From Marinobacterium jannaschii DSM 6295 (lineage in GTDB: Bacteria; Pseudomonadota; Gammaproteobacteria; Pseudomonadales; Balneatricaceae), in the NCBI RefSeq assembly GCF_000620085.1, contig NZ_JHVJ01000005.1, positions 282,950 through 346,949 of the forward strand: 64,000 bases of DNA, in the 5' to 3' direction. The notes below the pieces were generated by a model. The model had not been told where the DNA came from. It was given only the letters and a program-made list of their open reading frames with translations, and made no database searches. Below, piece by piece: positions 45,132 through 54,516 of the stretch. Each line of letters opens with the position of its first letter. Within the stretch, counting starts at the first letter, position 1. The position numbers and the translations under genes were made by a program.

Positions 45132-46166
45132 CTAGTCCGCCAGCCAGCGTTCAAAGCGCTGGCTGAGCTGGTCACTGTGGTCCAGCCAGAACTGGGAGTC
45201 CTCACGCAGGGAGTGCACCGTGTTCGATGGATGGGTCGGCAGACTCAGCGCCAGGCTTTCCGGAATCGCCCTGATGGCTGCCCGGTTGGTTACACCGTAG
45301 GGCATCGCTGCCGGAAACTTACTTGAGGCCTCGGCGGAACTGGCATAGGTAATAAACTCCATAGCCTTACTGGCGTTCGGACTGCCGCTGACAATGACCC
45401 AGGAATCGACCGAGAACATCTGCCCATCCCAGACAATCGCCAGGTTAGCGCCCTCTTTATTGGCATTACTGATCCGGCCGTTATAGGCCGTTGCCATTGC
45501 CACTTCACCATTGGCCACCCATTCGGTCGGAAGTGAGGCTGATTCCCACCAGCGAATATAGGGTTTCAGCTCTTTAAGCTTGCGAAAAGCCCGGTCCTGC
45601 CCGGTACGGGTTTCCAGGTAGACATAGACCTTCTCGGGTGGCACCCCATCCGCCATCAGGGCAAATTCAAGGTTGCCGCGCGGCCCCTTGCGCAGGGCAC
45701 GGGTGCCGGCGAAACGTTGGATATCCCAGAAATCGACCCAGTTCTTCGGACCGCTGCTGAGCCTGTTCTTATCGTAGGTAATAACACTGGACCAGATAAT
45801 ATGCCCCACGCCACAGTCACTGACGCCGCTGGGCAGGTACTGGTGTGGTCCGCCCAGCTTTTGCCAGTCCAGACGCTGGAAATAGCCTTTTTTGCAGCCC
45901 GAGACCAGGTCAGGGTCTTCCACCTGCACCACATCCCAGCGAACCTGCTGTTGATCGATCATCGACTCGATCTCAGCGAGGCCGCCGTTATATGCCACTT
46001 CAGTGATATCAACCCCGGTTTCGCGGCTGAATGGCTGGTAGAACACTTCGCGCTGCGCGTCCTGGGTCGCGCCACCAAACGAAACCACGCTGATACTGTT
46101 TGCCTGGGCCGCACCGGCAACCAGCCCGGCCAGAGATAATGCGATAAATCCGTAACGATATTTCAT
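45132..46166 (-). CDS. PotD/spermidine-type ABC substrate-binding protein
   Basis: A 344-residue periplasmic protein with signal peptide (cleaved near GAAQANS). The family pattern includes VVSFGGATQDAQREVFYQPF, WDVVQVEDPDL, TRALRKGPRGNLEFALMADG and YNGRISNANKEGANLAIVWDGQ. These are type II binding proteins for polyamines, opines or similar cations. No permease or ATPase genes adjoin it, so it is an orphan or works with a transporter encoded elsewhere. It converges on the fhs gene with only 40 bases between their stops. Confidence 0.88.
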   Translation of the reverse strand: MKYRYGFIALSLAGLVAGAAQANSISVVSFGGATQDAQREVFYQPFSRETGVDITEVAYNGGLAEIESMIDQQQVRWDVVQVEDPDLVSGCKKGYFQRLDWQKLGGPHQYLPSGVSDCGVGHIIWSSVITYDKNRLSSGPKNWVDFWDIQRFAGTRALRKGPRGNLEFALMADGVPPEKVYVYLETRTGQDRAFRKLKELKPYIRWWESASLPTEWVANGEVAMATAYNGRISNANKEGANLAIVWDGQMFSVDSWVIVSGSPNASKAMEFITYASSAEASSKFPAAMPYGVTNRAAIRAIPESLALSLPTHPSNTVHSLREDSQFWLDHSDQLSQRFERWLAD

Positions 46167-46595
46167 AAATCGGCTTCTTATTGTTGTTATGGAATGAAAT
46201 CACGGTAATTAAACATCCGTGTACAGCTGCCCTACCGATACCCTCCATTAGACTAAATGTTAATTAGACATCGGCATGGTGAGGCCAACTTCGTCGAAAG
46301 CGGAGCTAAAACACCGATAAAGACGGGCCTTCAAAGGATCACTTCCGTCGCCTGCGGATTGGCTTTCTTTCCAGCATTTTCTGAGCATCTGTCTCAGAAC
46401 GTGGTAAGATGCGCGCAAAATCCGGAAGGCCCGCAGATTCCCGACCAGTCCAGGTCGATGCCCTTTCCCGATCATCCCGTAAATCCGGCCCGGCAACCCC
46501 GCCCTGACCTGACTCAGCGCAGAGCTAATCTATTGCTAATACACGCCTATCCAACGGGAATCTTATTAACCGCTACACACAGGACATAACCGATA

Positions 46596-46949
46596 ATGAG
46601 CCAGGGTAAAAAATACGACTTCAGCGTAATGCAGGACGATAAAGGCTGGACTGCAGGCATTATCCGTAAGGTTTCCGCCCGCCGGACTGTCGTATCCAAA
46701 AGCAAGGATGGTTTTGCAACTGAAGCAGAAGCTATTGCCTGGGCAGAAGAAACCCTGAAAGGTTTCCTGGATGGCCAGACTCAGCGTAACAAACGTCGCG
46801 ATGAGCGTCGTGAAATCCGCCGCGAGCAGGAAGCCGAAGCCGCAGCAGCCCGCGCCGCCGCTATTGCAGCCGCTGAAGCCGCCCGTGCGGAAGCCGCGGA
46901 AGACGACGACTTCGATTATGACGACGAAGACGATATCGTCGAAGAATAA
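46596..46949 (+). CDS. DUF3622 family protein
   Basis: A 117-residue protein. The first 60 residues match the DUF3622 pattern (KKYDFSVMQDDKGWTAGIIRKVSARRTVVSKSK, FATEAEAIAWAEE). A charged Arg/Glu/Ala helix (65-100) and a very acidic tail rich in Asp/Glu follow. It is probably cytoplasmic, of unknown role, in marine gammaproteobacteria. Four 7-bp tandem repeats lie 11 bases after its stop. Confidence 0.82.
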   Translation: MSQGKKYDFSVMQDDKGWTAGIIRKVSARRTVVSKSKDGFATEAEAIAWAEETLKGFLDGQTQRNKRRDERREIRREQEAEAAAARAAAIAAAEAARAEAAEDDDFDYDDEDDIVEE

Positions 46950-46960
46950 GGGTTAAGAGC

Positions 46961-46988
46961 AGCTGCAAGCTGCAAGCTGCAAGCTGCA
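46961..46988. repeat. Four perfect 7-bp tandem repeats (AGCTGCA)
   Basis: AGCTGCA is repeated four times without change between two convergent genes. It is too short and unspaced for a CRISPR array and is likely a slippage-prone microsatellite. Confidence 0.95.
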
Positions 46989-46999
46989 ATGCTTAATTA

Positions 47000-48142
47000 T
47001 CAATGAGTTAAAGAGTCTTTTTCAAGCCACTTGCGAGACTCTTCCACCAGTTCTGACTGGTCATCAAATGCCTGTAGAATCCGGGTAACTTCATCGATAC
47101 GGCGCACGAAGCTGGCTTTGCGGGCACGTTCCTTTCGGGTGTGCTCGCCATCGCCATGAGGGCCGAATCCATCTAATGTCGGGACACCTTCGGCAGCGAC
47201 AATATTGGCATCACTGGTTGCCGTCCGCCGCTCTGTTTTCAGCGGGTAGCCCAGCCACTCCTCGATCTGCTCCAGCCAGTCAGCCTGCTCCATATCCGGC
47301 GCCATCACGTCACGCTGTATGCCGCCACTGATTTCGATATCGACCAGCCGCAGATTACTGGAATCGAGTAACTCTGAAAATTCGCCCAGCAGTCGCTCCC
47401 GCTCCGGAATTGACGAATAACGCACTTCAACCAGTAACTCGACTTCAGGCAACACTTTAGCGGCGACTCCATCCTCTCCGATACGGGCAACACTGACACA
47501 GGAACCCCGTTCCGGGTCCGACAGTGCGATCAGCGCGCTGGCCAGCCATCCGGCGGTCTCCGTTGCATTGGTATGTTGGGTATACAGACTGCCTGCCTGA
47601 AATGAACGCCCGGACAGCCTGATGACATAGGCCGCCACTCCCTGGCGTCCGGTCACGACTTCATGCCGTGAACCGGCTGCGGCAAATACCAGACAACTGT
47701 CATACTCGCGCGCCAGCGCCGCAGTCAGACTGTGACTGTCGCCACTCCCGCCTTCGGCATCACTGACCAGTAACAGATCGACATTGGCAATCCGGCCACG
47801 CTGTTCGTGCAGGTTACGCAGGGCGCAGACGGCAACGTAGTTGCCCCCCTTCATATCACAGACGCCAGGGCCATATACCCAGCCATCATCTTCGGTAAAT
47901 CGGGGGGAATAGTGTGCGGGCGATCCGGTATCCAGATGGCCGAGTAACAGCAATCGGGCACCCGGCCGCCTCTCTGAGCGAAACATCAGGTGGTCGCCAA
48001 TCAGCTCGCGCTGGTAGCGTTCGACCTCAAACCCGAGCGGCTGCAACCACTGCGCATAAACTGCGCCATTTCGGTCTACGCCCGCCTTATCGGTGGTAAA
48101 GGCATCCAGGTTAATCAGTCTTTCCAGCTCTTTGAAATCCAT
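47000..48142 (-). CDS. M20-family metallopeptidase homologue (CPG2-like) with altered catalytic motif
   Basis: A 380-residue M20 protein. Metal-site motifs are GHLDTG, PGVCDMKGG and the late GDGEHTRKE. The dimerisation domain lies at about 180-290. The usual catalytic pair DEExGS is DAEGGS here (VSDAEGGSGDS), so the residue in the general-base Glu position is Ala while the metal-binding Glu is kept. The protein may be inactive or changed in function. The start at 48142 has GGAGG upstream; a longer frame to 48169 has none. It stands alone, transcribed leftward. Confidence 0.85.
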   Translation of the reverse strand: MDFKELERLINLDAFTTDKAGVDRNGAVYAQWLQPLGFEVERYQRELIGDHLMFRSERRPGARLLLLGHLDTGSPAHYSPRFTEDDGWVYGPGVCDMKGGNYVAVCALRNLHEQRGRIANVDLLLVSDAEGGSGDSHSLTAALAREYDSCLVFAAAGSRHEVVTGRQGVAAYVIRLSGRSFQAGSLYTQHTNATETAGWLASALIALSDPERGSCVSVARIGEDGVAAKVLPEVELLVEVRYSSIPERERLLGEFSELLDSSNLRLVDIEISGGIQRDVMAPDMEQADWLEQIEEWLGYPLKTERRTATSDANIVAAEGVPTLDGFGPHGDGEHTRKERARKASFVRRIDEVTRILQAFDDQSELVEESRKWLEKDSLTH

Positions 48143-48388
48143 TCGCGCCTCCGCATCATTGCAAATCATGCGTTGCTATCGCAGCTCCTTATTCAGCTAA
48201 GCCGATACCGCCGGAACCCTACCCAAAGCAGATGACGACAGAATGAAGGCCCAACTGTCATCAAACTGTTACCCGCCATATTCAGGATAGCGGGCTTTTT
48301 CAAAACCGCGTGCCGCCGCAAGCCTTCAGGCCCTGGCGATTTAAACTGCCTCGCTGCCCGGACCCATGCGGTGATAAGATCGCTGTGC

Positions 48389-49000
48389 TCAGTCACTCAG
48401 CAGCTTTCTATAGCGCTCCGCCATCTCAGCCTGACTTTCGACTGCGACCTGCTCACCAGGCTGGTCATTAACCATCTGGCCCAGAGAGGGAAATTCACGC
48501 CGGTCGATCTGACTCCCGGCCTGCCATAATCCTGCTCTCATTAGCGCTTTGGCACAATGGAGAAATACCTCTTCGATAGCGACCTTGATCACCGAAACAG
48601 CCGGATGCTTCGGATGGGCAAAGCGTCCGAGGTAATCGCTATCGGTACGTATTTCAGCGCGTCCGTTAACGCGCAGCACCTCATCCATACCCGGAATCAT
48701 AAACAGGCAGCCGATCCGACCGGTTTCCAGAATATTGATATGGCTGTCCAGCAGGTTATTCCCCCTGGCATCCGGAATCAGCAGCGTATGATTGTCGATG
48801 ATCTTAACAAACCCGGGCGCGCCACCTCTTGGCGAGCTGTCACAAAACCCACGGCCATTAGTGCTAGCCAGCACAACGAAGGGAGCCATTTCGATAAACC
48901 GCACAGAGTGTTGTTCCAAGGCAGCAAGTTGCTTGCGCTTTACCCGATCCACCGGCTCCCCGTAGATCTGCCTTAGCTGCGCTTCGGTTTCAATTTTCAT
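48389..49000 (-). CDS. Pyridoxamine 5'-phosphate oxidase-fold protein
   Basis: A 203-residue split-barrel flavin/PLP-oxidase-type protein. Visible are FVVLASTNGRGFCDSSPRGGAPGFVKIIDN, LLIPDARGNNLLDSHINIL and GRIGCLFMIPGMDEVLRVNGRA, typical of the PPOX subfamily with a long C-terminal extension. The flavin (FMN, FAD or F420) and substrate cannot be named. The Met at 49000 (MKIETE) is the likely start. A 246-base gap follows to the M20 gene. Confidence 0.87.
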   Translation of the reverse strand: MKIETEAQLRQIYGEPVDRVKRKQLAALEQHSVRFIEMAPFVVLASTNGRGFCDSSPRGGAPGFVKIIDNHTLLIPDARGNNLLDSHINILETGRIGCLFMIPGMDEVLRVNGRAEIRTDSDYLGRFAHPKHPAVSVIKVAIEEVFLHCAKALMRAGLWQAGSQIDRREFPSLGQMVNDQPGEQVAVESQAEMAERYRKLLSD

Positions 49001-49082
49001 GGTTGCGACCCTGCCCGTTCGATTGTGGCTCCACCCTACCACAACCTGGCAGCAATAAAGCAGAGCCGCCTTTCTCTGCGAG

Positions 49083-49700
49083 CTAACCCAGCACCGGCAT
49101 CAGGATCAGGTGAAAGCCAATCCCGGCTATCGCGGCACCGGTATAACGCAATACCGCCACCCCTTGCTGATAACGCTGTGAAACCAGGCCGATGACGACT
49201 CCGGCAATATGGATCGCCGCAGTCCCTGCAACAAAGCCCAGCGCATAGAGCACCGGCTTTGCCAGATAGGGCATTTCGGTACCGTGAGCATGACCGTGGA
49301 AGATGGCAAAGAAGCCGACGAAGGTAATCGCCAGCAGAGCGGAAAATTTGCTTTCTGCGGCAATGGCGATTCCCAGCGCCAGTACCGATATCGCAATCCC
49401 TAGCTCAACCGAAAACAGCGGGACTTTCTGCATACCGGCCACACCGCCCAGCAGCATCAGAAATACAAAGGTTAGCGGCACCTGCCAGATCGCCCGACCG
49501 CCCATCTGAGCGCTGAGCACGCCCACACTGATCATTGCCAGTAAGTGATCAAACCCCAGCACCGGATGGCTGAGCCCTGCCATAAAGCCACCGCCATGCG
49601 GGGCAACATAACCGACCTTCTCCGCCGCATCATGGGCCAGGGCCGGCAGCGCGGCCAGGGACAGTATTGCGATGTAAGAAATCTGCCTGAATCCAGCCAT
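49083..49700 (-). CDS. HupE/UreJ family membrane protein
   Basis: A 205-residue inner-membrane protein with an N-terminal signal-like segment and about six more hydrophobic stretches. The family signature HPVLGFDHLLAMISVG and FAIFHGHAHGTEMP provides several His/Asp residues for metal handling; relatives move nickel or cobalt for hydrogenase and urease. No hydrogenase or urease gene is in the window. CAGGAG lies 9 bases before the ATG at 49700. Confidence 0.9.
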   Translation of the reverse strand: MAGFRQISYIAILSLAALPALAHDAAEKVGYVAPHGGGFMAGLSHPVLGFDHLLAMISVGVLSAQMGGRAIWQVPLTFVFLMLLGGVAGMQKVPLFSVELGIAISVLALGIAIAAESKFSALLAITFVGFFAIFHGHAHGTEMPYLAKPVLYALGFVAGTAAIHIAGVVIGLVSQRYQQGVAVLRYTGAAIAGIGFHLILMPVLG

Positions 49701-49774
49701 CTTGCCCACTCCTGCCTGTATTCCATTGCCACAAGTATAGGCAGCACAGTGGCTGTGCAGGTCAGTAAATCCGG

Positions 49775-50821
49775 TTAACCTGCCTGTTTCCACTGGATAT
49801 AGCCGGACAGCGTCACACCCTGGGCGGCAAAGTATCGTTGTGCATCCGGGTAGTTAGTGGCCGATACCAGGCTTGGGATAATCTTCGCCTTAGCCGCGCT
49901 ATACTGGCTCCAGCTCAGGGCCGGATCGGCATAGTCGTTGTGCGACTCCTGGCCGCTGCTATAAAGCTGGGGAGAGATAAAGTCGATATTTCCGTCGCTG
50001 AACAATGACTCCATCAGGACCACCCGGTCAGCAATCCCGTAGGGCGCTGAATGACTGACGGTTACCAGCACTTTAAAGCCTGCCGCCTTAGCACGCTTAA
50101 ACGAGGCCGCAAAGGCATTCGCCAGACCGGCCTCACCGGTTTCGATATCGTAGGCCAGCCCCTTATAGCCACTAAAGCGTCCCTGAACGATCGCCTGATC
50201 GATCTGATCGAGAAACGCACGGCTAAATGCGCCGGTCGTCTCCGAGCCACCCCCGAGGGAGATATAGCGCTCGCCCTGCAGGCTGTCTCTGCAACGGGCA
50301 CTGTCGGTAATTGCCTTATCGACATCCGCCCAGCCGCTAAATGCGATAGCTATATCAGCGCCGGGAAGCGGTGCTGAATCAGTCCATGTCCAGTCCCAAT
50401 AACCAACGTGTTCAGCCGCCACTGCAGGCTGGCCTGTCGCGTCGGTTGAAGTTGAGGTTGTCGCTGTAGCAGCAGGATCCTCTGTGGCGGGAATCAGCAG
50501 CCGTTGTCCGGCATGGATGATGTCAGGGTTAATATCGGGATTGGCCGCAGCAATCTGCGACCAGCTGAGGCCCCGGCAGCGTCCTATCTTGGCGGCTATT
50601 GTGGAGAGCGTATCGCCCGGCCCGACCTGATAGTTCCAGTAAGCGGCCCCATCATTACAGGGGATCTTAAGCGTTTGCCCCAGGCTGATCAGGTTGGCAT
50701 CGGCAAGCCCGTTAGCTGTGGCAATCGACTGCCCGCTGACACCACTACTCCGGCTGATGTTGTTTGCGATCGCCGAAAGGCTGTCACCGGGTTGAACGCT
50801 GTATTTAAATACGATAGTCAT
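49775..50821 (-). CDS. Two LysM domains plus GH18-like domain
   Basis: A 348-residue protein. Two LysM domains (about 5-55 and 63-115; YSVQPGDSLSAIANN and YQVGPGDTLSTIAAKIG) bind peptidoglycan or chitin-type glycans. An Ala/Thr linker (about 115-140) leads to a TIM-barrel-like domain resembling glycoside hydrolase 18 (ADIAIAFSGWADVD, GERYISLGGGSETT, LAYDIETGEAG, IDFISPQLYSSGQ). The GH18 DxxDxDxE motif is reduced to YDIE. No signal peptide is seen at the start I chose (50821), which is odd for a cell-wall protein. The frame extends upstream to 50860 without adding one. Confidence 0.78.
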   Translation of the reverse strand: MTIVFKYSVQPGDSLSAIANNISRSSGVSGQSIATANGLADANLISLGQTLKIPCNDGAAYWNYQVGPGDTLSTIAAKIGRCRGLSWSQIAAANPDINPDIIHAGQRLLIPATEDPAATATTSTSTDATGQPAVAAEHVGYWDWTWTDSAPLPGADIAIAFSGWADVDKAITDSARCRDSLQGERYISLGGGSETTGAFSRAFLDQIDQAIVQGRFSGYKGLAYDIETGEAGLANAFAASFKRAKAAGFKVLVTVSHSAPYGIADRVVLMESLFSDGNIDFISPQLYSSGQESHNDYADPALSWSQYSAAKAKIIPSLVSATNYPDAQRYFAAQGVTLSGYIQWKQAG

Positions 50822-51101
50822 CACCTGTCCCTGTTTCGCTGCGGCACCGTTTCGCTGCAAGACAGCCTGAATACCAACTCTAGCGCCTGACTAAGATTTA
50901 TGCCTTATCATTCAGCCCATTAGATCCTAAAGGGCAGGCGCAACTAAGCCCGCTATTAAAACCTGAACGACACCCGCAGGCCTTAACCTGGGTCTATTTA
51001 TTAACACCATTTATGCAACTTACCCTTACGAATAAAGCCATTTATTACGTTTTCAGCACCATGTTAAGCTCCGCTGCATACTTTCATCACCGGAGATAAC
51101 C

Positions 51102-51704
51102 ATGGACCTGACAACAGCGATCACCGAAAGACGCTCAGTAAAGCATTTCGATCCGAGCCACCGCATGACGGAAGCAGAGGTCGCCACCCTCTATGAGCAG
51201 GCCCTGCTTTCGCCGACCTCCTACAACATCCAGCACTGGCGTTTCCTGCGCATCACTGATGAGAACCAGCGTCAGGCTGTCCGGGCAGCGGCCTGGGATC
51301 AGGCTCAGGTCAGCGAAGCCTCAGAGCTGGTACTGATCTGCGGTGACACCAACGCCTGGCAGAAATCACCAGAGCGCTACTGGCAGGATGCACCGGAAGA
51401 TGTCCAGGCGATGCTGGTACCGATGCTGCAGGATTTCTACAATGGCCGAGAGTGGATTCAGCGTGACGAAGCGATCCGCTCCGGTGCGATGGCAGCCCAG
51501 ACCCTGATGCTCAGTGCCAAAGCGATGGGTTATGACTCCTGCCCGATGATCGGATTTGATCAGGAGCAGATGGCGAAGATTGTTAACCTGCCGGAAGATC
51601 ATATCTTCGTGATGATGGTGGCAATTGGTAAGGCGGCTAAGCCTGCCAACGGTCGCGGTGGTCAGCTACCTCTGAGCGAAGTGGTATTGCAGAACAGCTT
51701 CTGA
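51102..51704 (+). CDS. Nitroreductase family protein
   Basis: A 200-residue flavoprotein of the nitroreductase family. The FMN-binding N-terminal motif ITERRSVKHFDPSH, the helix SPTSYNIQHWRFL and the later SAKAMGYDSCPMIGFDQEQM are typical. It reduces nitro or enone compounds with NAD(P)H; the substrate is unknown. The start has CCGGAGAT upstream. It converges with the CehA-like gene at the terminator 51721-51745. Confidence 0.9.
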   Translation: MDLTTAITERRSVKHFDPSHRMTEAEVATLYEQALLSPTSYNIQHWRFLRITDENQRQAVRAAAWDQAQVSEASELVLICGDTNAWQKSPERYWQDAPEDVQAMLVPMLQDFYNGREWIQRDEAIRSGAMAAQTLMLSAKAMGYDSCPMIGFDQEQMAKIVNLPEDHIFVMMVAIGKAAKPANGRGGQLPLSEVVLQNSF

Positions 51705-51720
51705 TCAGCGGCTAGAACGA

Positions 51721-51745
51721 AAGCGCCCGGACTCTCCGGGCGTTT
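51721..51745. terminator. Bidirectional terminator between convergent genes
   Basis: AAGCGCCCGGA and TCCGGGCGTTT pair across a CTC loop, 17 bases after the nitroreductase stop and 20 bases before the stop of the opposing gene. Confidence 0.88.
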
Positions 51746-51765
51746 GAATGTTTCCAGCCTGGTAA

Positions 51766-54039
51766 TCAGAACTCCGACTTCGCCACCGTTTTCAGCCAGA
51801 TCGGGTTGGAATAGGCTTTGTGTTCCTTGCCATCTTCCACCACCAGCGCCAGCCAGCCGGACTGATGCGGCACGTCGAAGCTGACACTCTGCTCATCCCC
51901 AACCAGTGCCTGTTCGGAAATCACCCCGTTGTTGCCGATCAGCTTTACTGTCTTCAGGCCGTTAACCGACAACAGGTCAAAGCTGATCTTCTGCGGCTGG
52001 CTTTGAGTCAGCTTCAGGGTATCGCCAAACATCACGTTCTGCGGATAGATCACCGGCCCGAAGGACACATAGCCACGGCCGTTTTTCATCGCCTGAGCGA
52101 AGCTGTCGGCACTTGGCTTGCTGCCGGTATAGACGAACATCCGGTTATGCCCGGTCGTTTCATTCCAGACATCATGGGTATCAGAGCCCGCGGTATAGTA
52201 ATACGGCAGCCCTTCACTCCAGAGCGCCCGCGCTTTCTCGATCGCCTTCTGGTATTTCACTTCAGCATTGATCTCAATCAGATCGATACCGGCGTTAAAA
52301 CCACCCGGCGCAATCCCCTTCTCCAGACTGCTCATATAGCCGTACGGGATAAACGGATGGTTGGACGCCACGTTGATCGCCCCCATACGACGGGCATCCC
52401 GGATAATGCTATGAATATCATCTGTACCCGGATCAACGCTTAGCTTAGCCCCGATCTTCAGCGGAAACGGGTTAAAGTGCCCCCAGGATGGCGACACCTC
52501 CATCGAAGGCACGAAAGGCACACCGCGCTGGGCTGACAGCTTGCTGATCGCCTGGTGGTTTTTGGTGGAATCATGGTCACTGACGAAGGTCACATCCAGG
52601 CCTGCAGCAAGCTGGGAGCGCACCAGGTATTCCGGCGGCGTTGAGCCTTCCAGCACATCGGCATGATGGTGCAGATCACCGGCATACCAGCCGCGCTCGG
52701 TCGGATAGGTCCTGATCTCGACCTTGCTGGTCAGATCGGTGGTCTTATTCGGCTGAACCTTCGCATCCACCAATGCTGCTTTTGACAGGAAATCACTGCC
52801 CGCTGAGACTTTAAGCTGGTAGTCGCCCGGTGCCAGGGTAAAGCGCGCCTGACCAACCTCGGTCAGCTCGGTAAAGAAGGTCTTAGCACCGAGGAACTCG
52901 ATCAGCGGCTTATTGCCCTTCTCGATCTGAATCTTGGCATCACGCGGCAGGTTAGTGTTGGCGTCCACCACCTGAATACTCACCTCGCCCGGTGCCAGCA
53001 GGTCATCGAATGACAGGCTGGATCGCTTACCCGCGCCAATACTGACCTTATGCTTGCGGCTATCGGAATATCCCTTGCCGGCGGCATAGACTTCGTAGTC
53101 ACCCACCGGCAGATCAAGCTGGTAGCGCCCCTTCTCACCAATCACCCAGATATAGGGGGCACCGTCCTTCAGCACGATCACGGCGGGCGCCTCGACCACT
53201 GCGCCATCCCGGGTTTTCACGCGGCCACTGAGGCTGCCGGACTTAAGTTGCTTGCGCTCGATCTCAGCCTTGACCACCGGTGAGATATCGCCACTGCCCA
53301 GCACCTGGTAATCGCCTTCAAAGGTGACCGTCTCCCCCTTCTTCAGGCCATGTTTCTTGTACAGGTCACGCGATTTGTATTTGAGTTCGCTGAAGTAAGG
53401 CGCGTGCAGGGCGATTCCCCAGTCAGCGTCATAACCCACGAAGCGATCGGCAATCGGATCTGTGACCACGGCCTCTTCCTGTCCGGCATAACCCGGTACG
53501 GCAAACTTAAAGCCACCGTCCGGCCAGAGGGTGAAGCCGGAGATCAGCTCGTCCAGATCGTCGCCTTTATTGGTCATGCTGGTCTTCACATGGATCAGGT
53601 CAGAACCCTCTTTAAGGGTATAAACCGTGGTGATATCCACCTCGCCGAAATCACGGCTGACCTTAACCACCGCCTCCTGGGGCGTGTCTTTCAGCACATC
53701 TACTTTCTGGTAGGTATTGGGCCAGCCGGACCAGTTGTTGGGTATGAAATCGGCAAAGGCCACCCGGTCATTACTCAGACTGCCATCCGGCTTCACATTG
53801 GCAATATCAACGATACAGCCTCTGGCGACACCCCAGGGGGGTGCAGAGCCGATCGCCAGCGAGAACGCCAGCTTATCGTTGCGGATGGTCATATCCTGTT
53901 CGCTAATGGCGTTACCTGCGGGAATGCTGGTTTTCCCTTTGGAGATCGATACCGCCGCCTGACTCTGGCCGACCATACCGAAGGTGGACGCCAGGACAAC
54001 AGCACTGGTCAGTGCCAGCTTTGGATAAGGGTTCTTCAT
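51766..54039 (-). CDS. Exported CehA/McbA-type PHP metallohydrolase
   Basis: A 757-residue protein with signal peptide (cleaved near GQSQAAV). Residues about 60-270 form a beta-rich domain, about 270-440 hold two carboxypeptidase-regulatory-like Ig folds (GSLSGRVKTRDGAVVEAP, GEVSIQVVDANTNLPRDAK), and about 455-700 the PHP metal domain: AGDLHHHADVLEG, VSDHDSTKN, ASNHPF, GSDTHDVWNE. The His/Asp clusters are complete. CehA hydrolyses carbamate/aryl esters, but this subgroup may act on sugars or phosphates. The ATG at 54039 has AAGGTG upstream; a TTG precedes it. It is a single gene ended by the shared terminator. Confidence 0.87.
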   Translation of the reverse strand: MKNPYPKLALTSAVVLASTFGMVGQSQAAVSISKGKTSIPAGNAISEQDMTIRNDKLAFSLAIGSAPPWGVARGCIVDIANVKPDGSLSNDRVAFADFIPNNWSGWPNTYQKVDVLKDTPQEAVVKVSRDFGEVDITTVYTLKEGSDLIHVKTSMTNKGDDLDELISGFTLWPDGGFKFAVPGYAGQEEAVVTDPIADRFVGYDADWGIALHAPYFSELKYKSRDLYKKHGLKKGETVTFEGDYQVLGSGDISPVVKAEIERKQLKSGSLSGRVKTRDGAVVEAPAVIVLKDGAPYIWVIGEKGRYQLDLPVGDYEVYAAGKGYSDSRKHKVSIGAGKRSSLSFDDLLAPGEVSIQVVDANTNLPRDAKIQIEKGNKPLIEFLGAKTFFTELTEVGQARFTLAPGDYQLKVSAGSDFLSKAALVDAKVQPNKTTDLTSKVEIRTYPTERGWYAGDLHHHADVLEGSTPPEYLVRSQLAAGLDVTFVSDHDSTKNHQAISKLSAQRGVPFVPSMEVSPSWGHFNPFPLKIGAKLSVDPGTDDIHSIIRDARRMGAINVASNHPFIPYGYMSSLEKGIAPGGFNAGIDLIEINAEVKYQKAIEKARALWSEGLPYYYTAGSDTHDVWNETTGHNRMFVYTGSKPSADSFAQAMKNGRGYVSFGPVIYPQNVMFGDTLKLTQSQPQKISFDLLSVNGLKTVKLIGNNGVISEQALVGDEQSVSFDVPHQSGWLALVVEDGKEHKAYSNPIWLKTVAKSEF

Positions 54040-54433
54040 CAATCAACACCTTTTGACTTCTTATTATTCGATGGCTAAAACAACCAATCTTTTTTAATTG
54101 ATCGTTTAATTAAAGAAAGAATTATCCGAACCCCGGAATATGTCAAAATTGTTACAACTGTCGTTTCCGGTAACGATCAAGACGGTGCTTGCGTTTGTTA
54201 AAACAGGGTTAAACAGCCCGAAGTACTTAGGGTGAAGCAACCCGGCAACGGCTGGCACGGAATCCATTGCAGTCGTAAATGACTCTTAGCCCGACCAGCA
54301 ATGTCGCCCACAGATCATAGCTGGTCGCCAAAAGGTAAGAGTTATGGATTGGGAAAATTTCAGCTAATGGTTCGCATTAGAAAATCTATTGATAAAATCC
54401 ATCGACAGCAGAAATGCTAACAGCGCCAGGCAT
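54040..54433. other. Intergenic stretch, no supported gene
   Basis: About 390 bases upstream of the CehA-like gene, AT-rich near the start. It should contain the promoter of that gene. No coding frame, RNA or repeat is evident. Confidence 0.45.
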
Positions 54434-54458
54434 AAAAAAAGCAGCTCAGCGGCTGCTT
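54434..54458 (-). terminator. Rho-independent terminator after ridA-like gene
   Basis: On the minus strand AAGCAGC pairs with GCTGCTT, followed by a run of T residues, about 60 bases after the RidA-family stop. Confidence 0.85.
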
Positions 54459-54516
54459 CAGTTATCCGGTTTTCTGGCTGTTACTGTGCCTTACGGCACA
54501 GCTGATAAGGGCAGAA

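Noticed and set aside
45132..46166. PotD-like gene as part of a polyamine transport operon
   Set aside because: No permease or ATPase gene is adjacent on either side, so only an orphan binding protein is supported.
46961..46988. Possible CRISPR array from the 7-bp repeats
   Set aside because: Repeats are contiguous, short and without spacers; no cas genes are present anywhere in the window.
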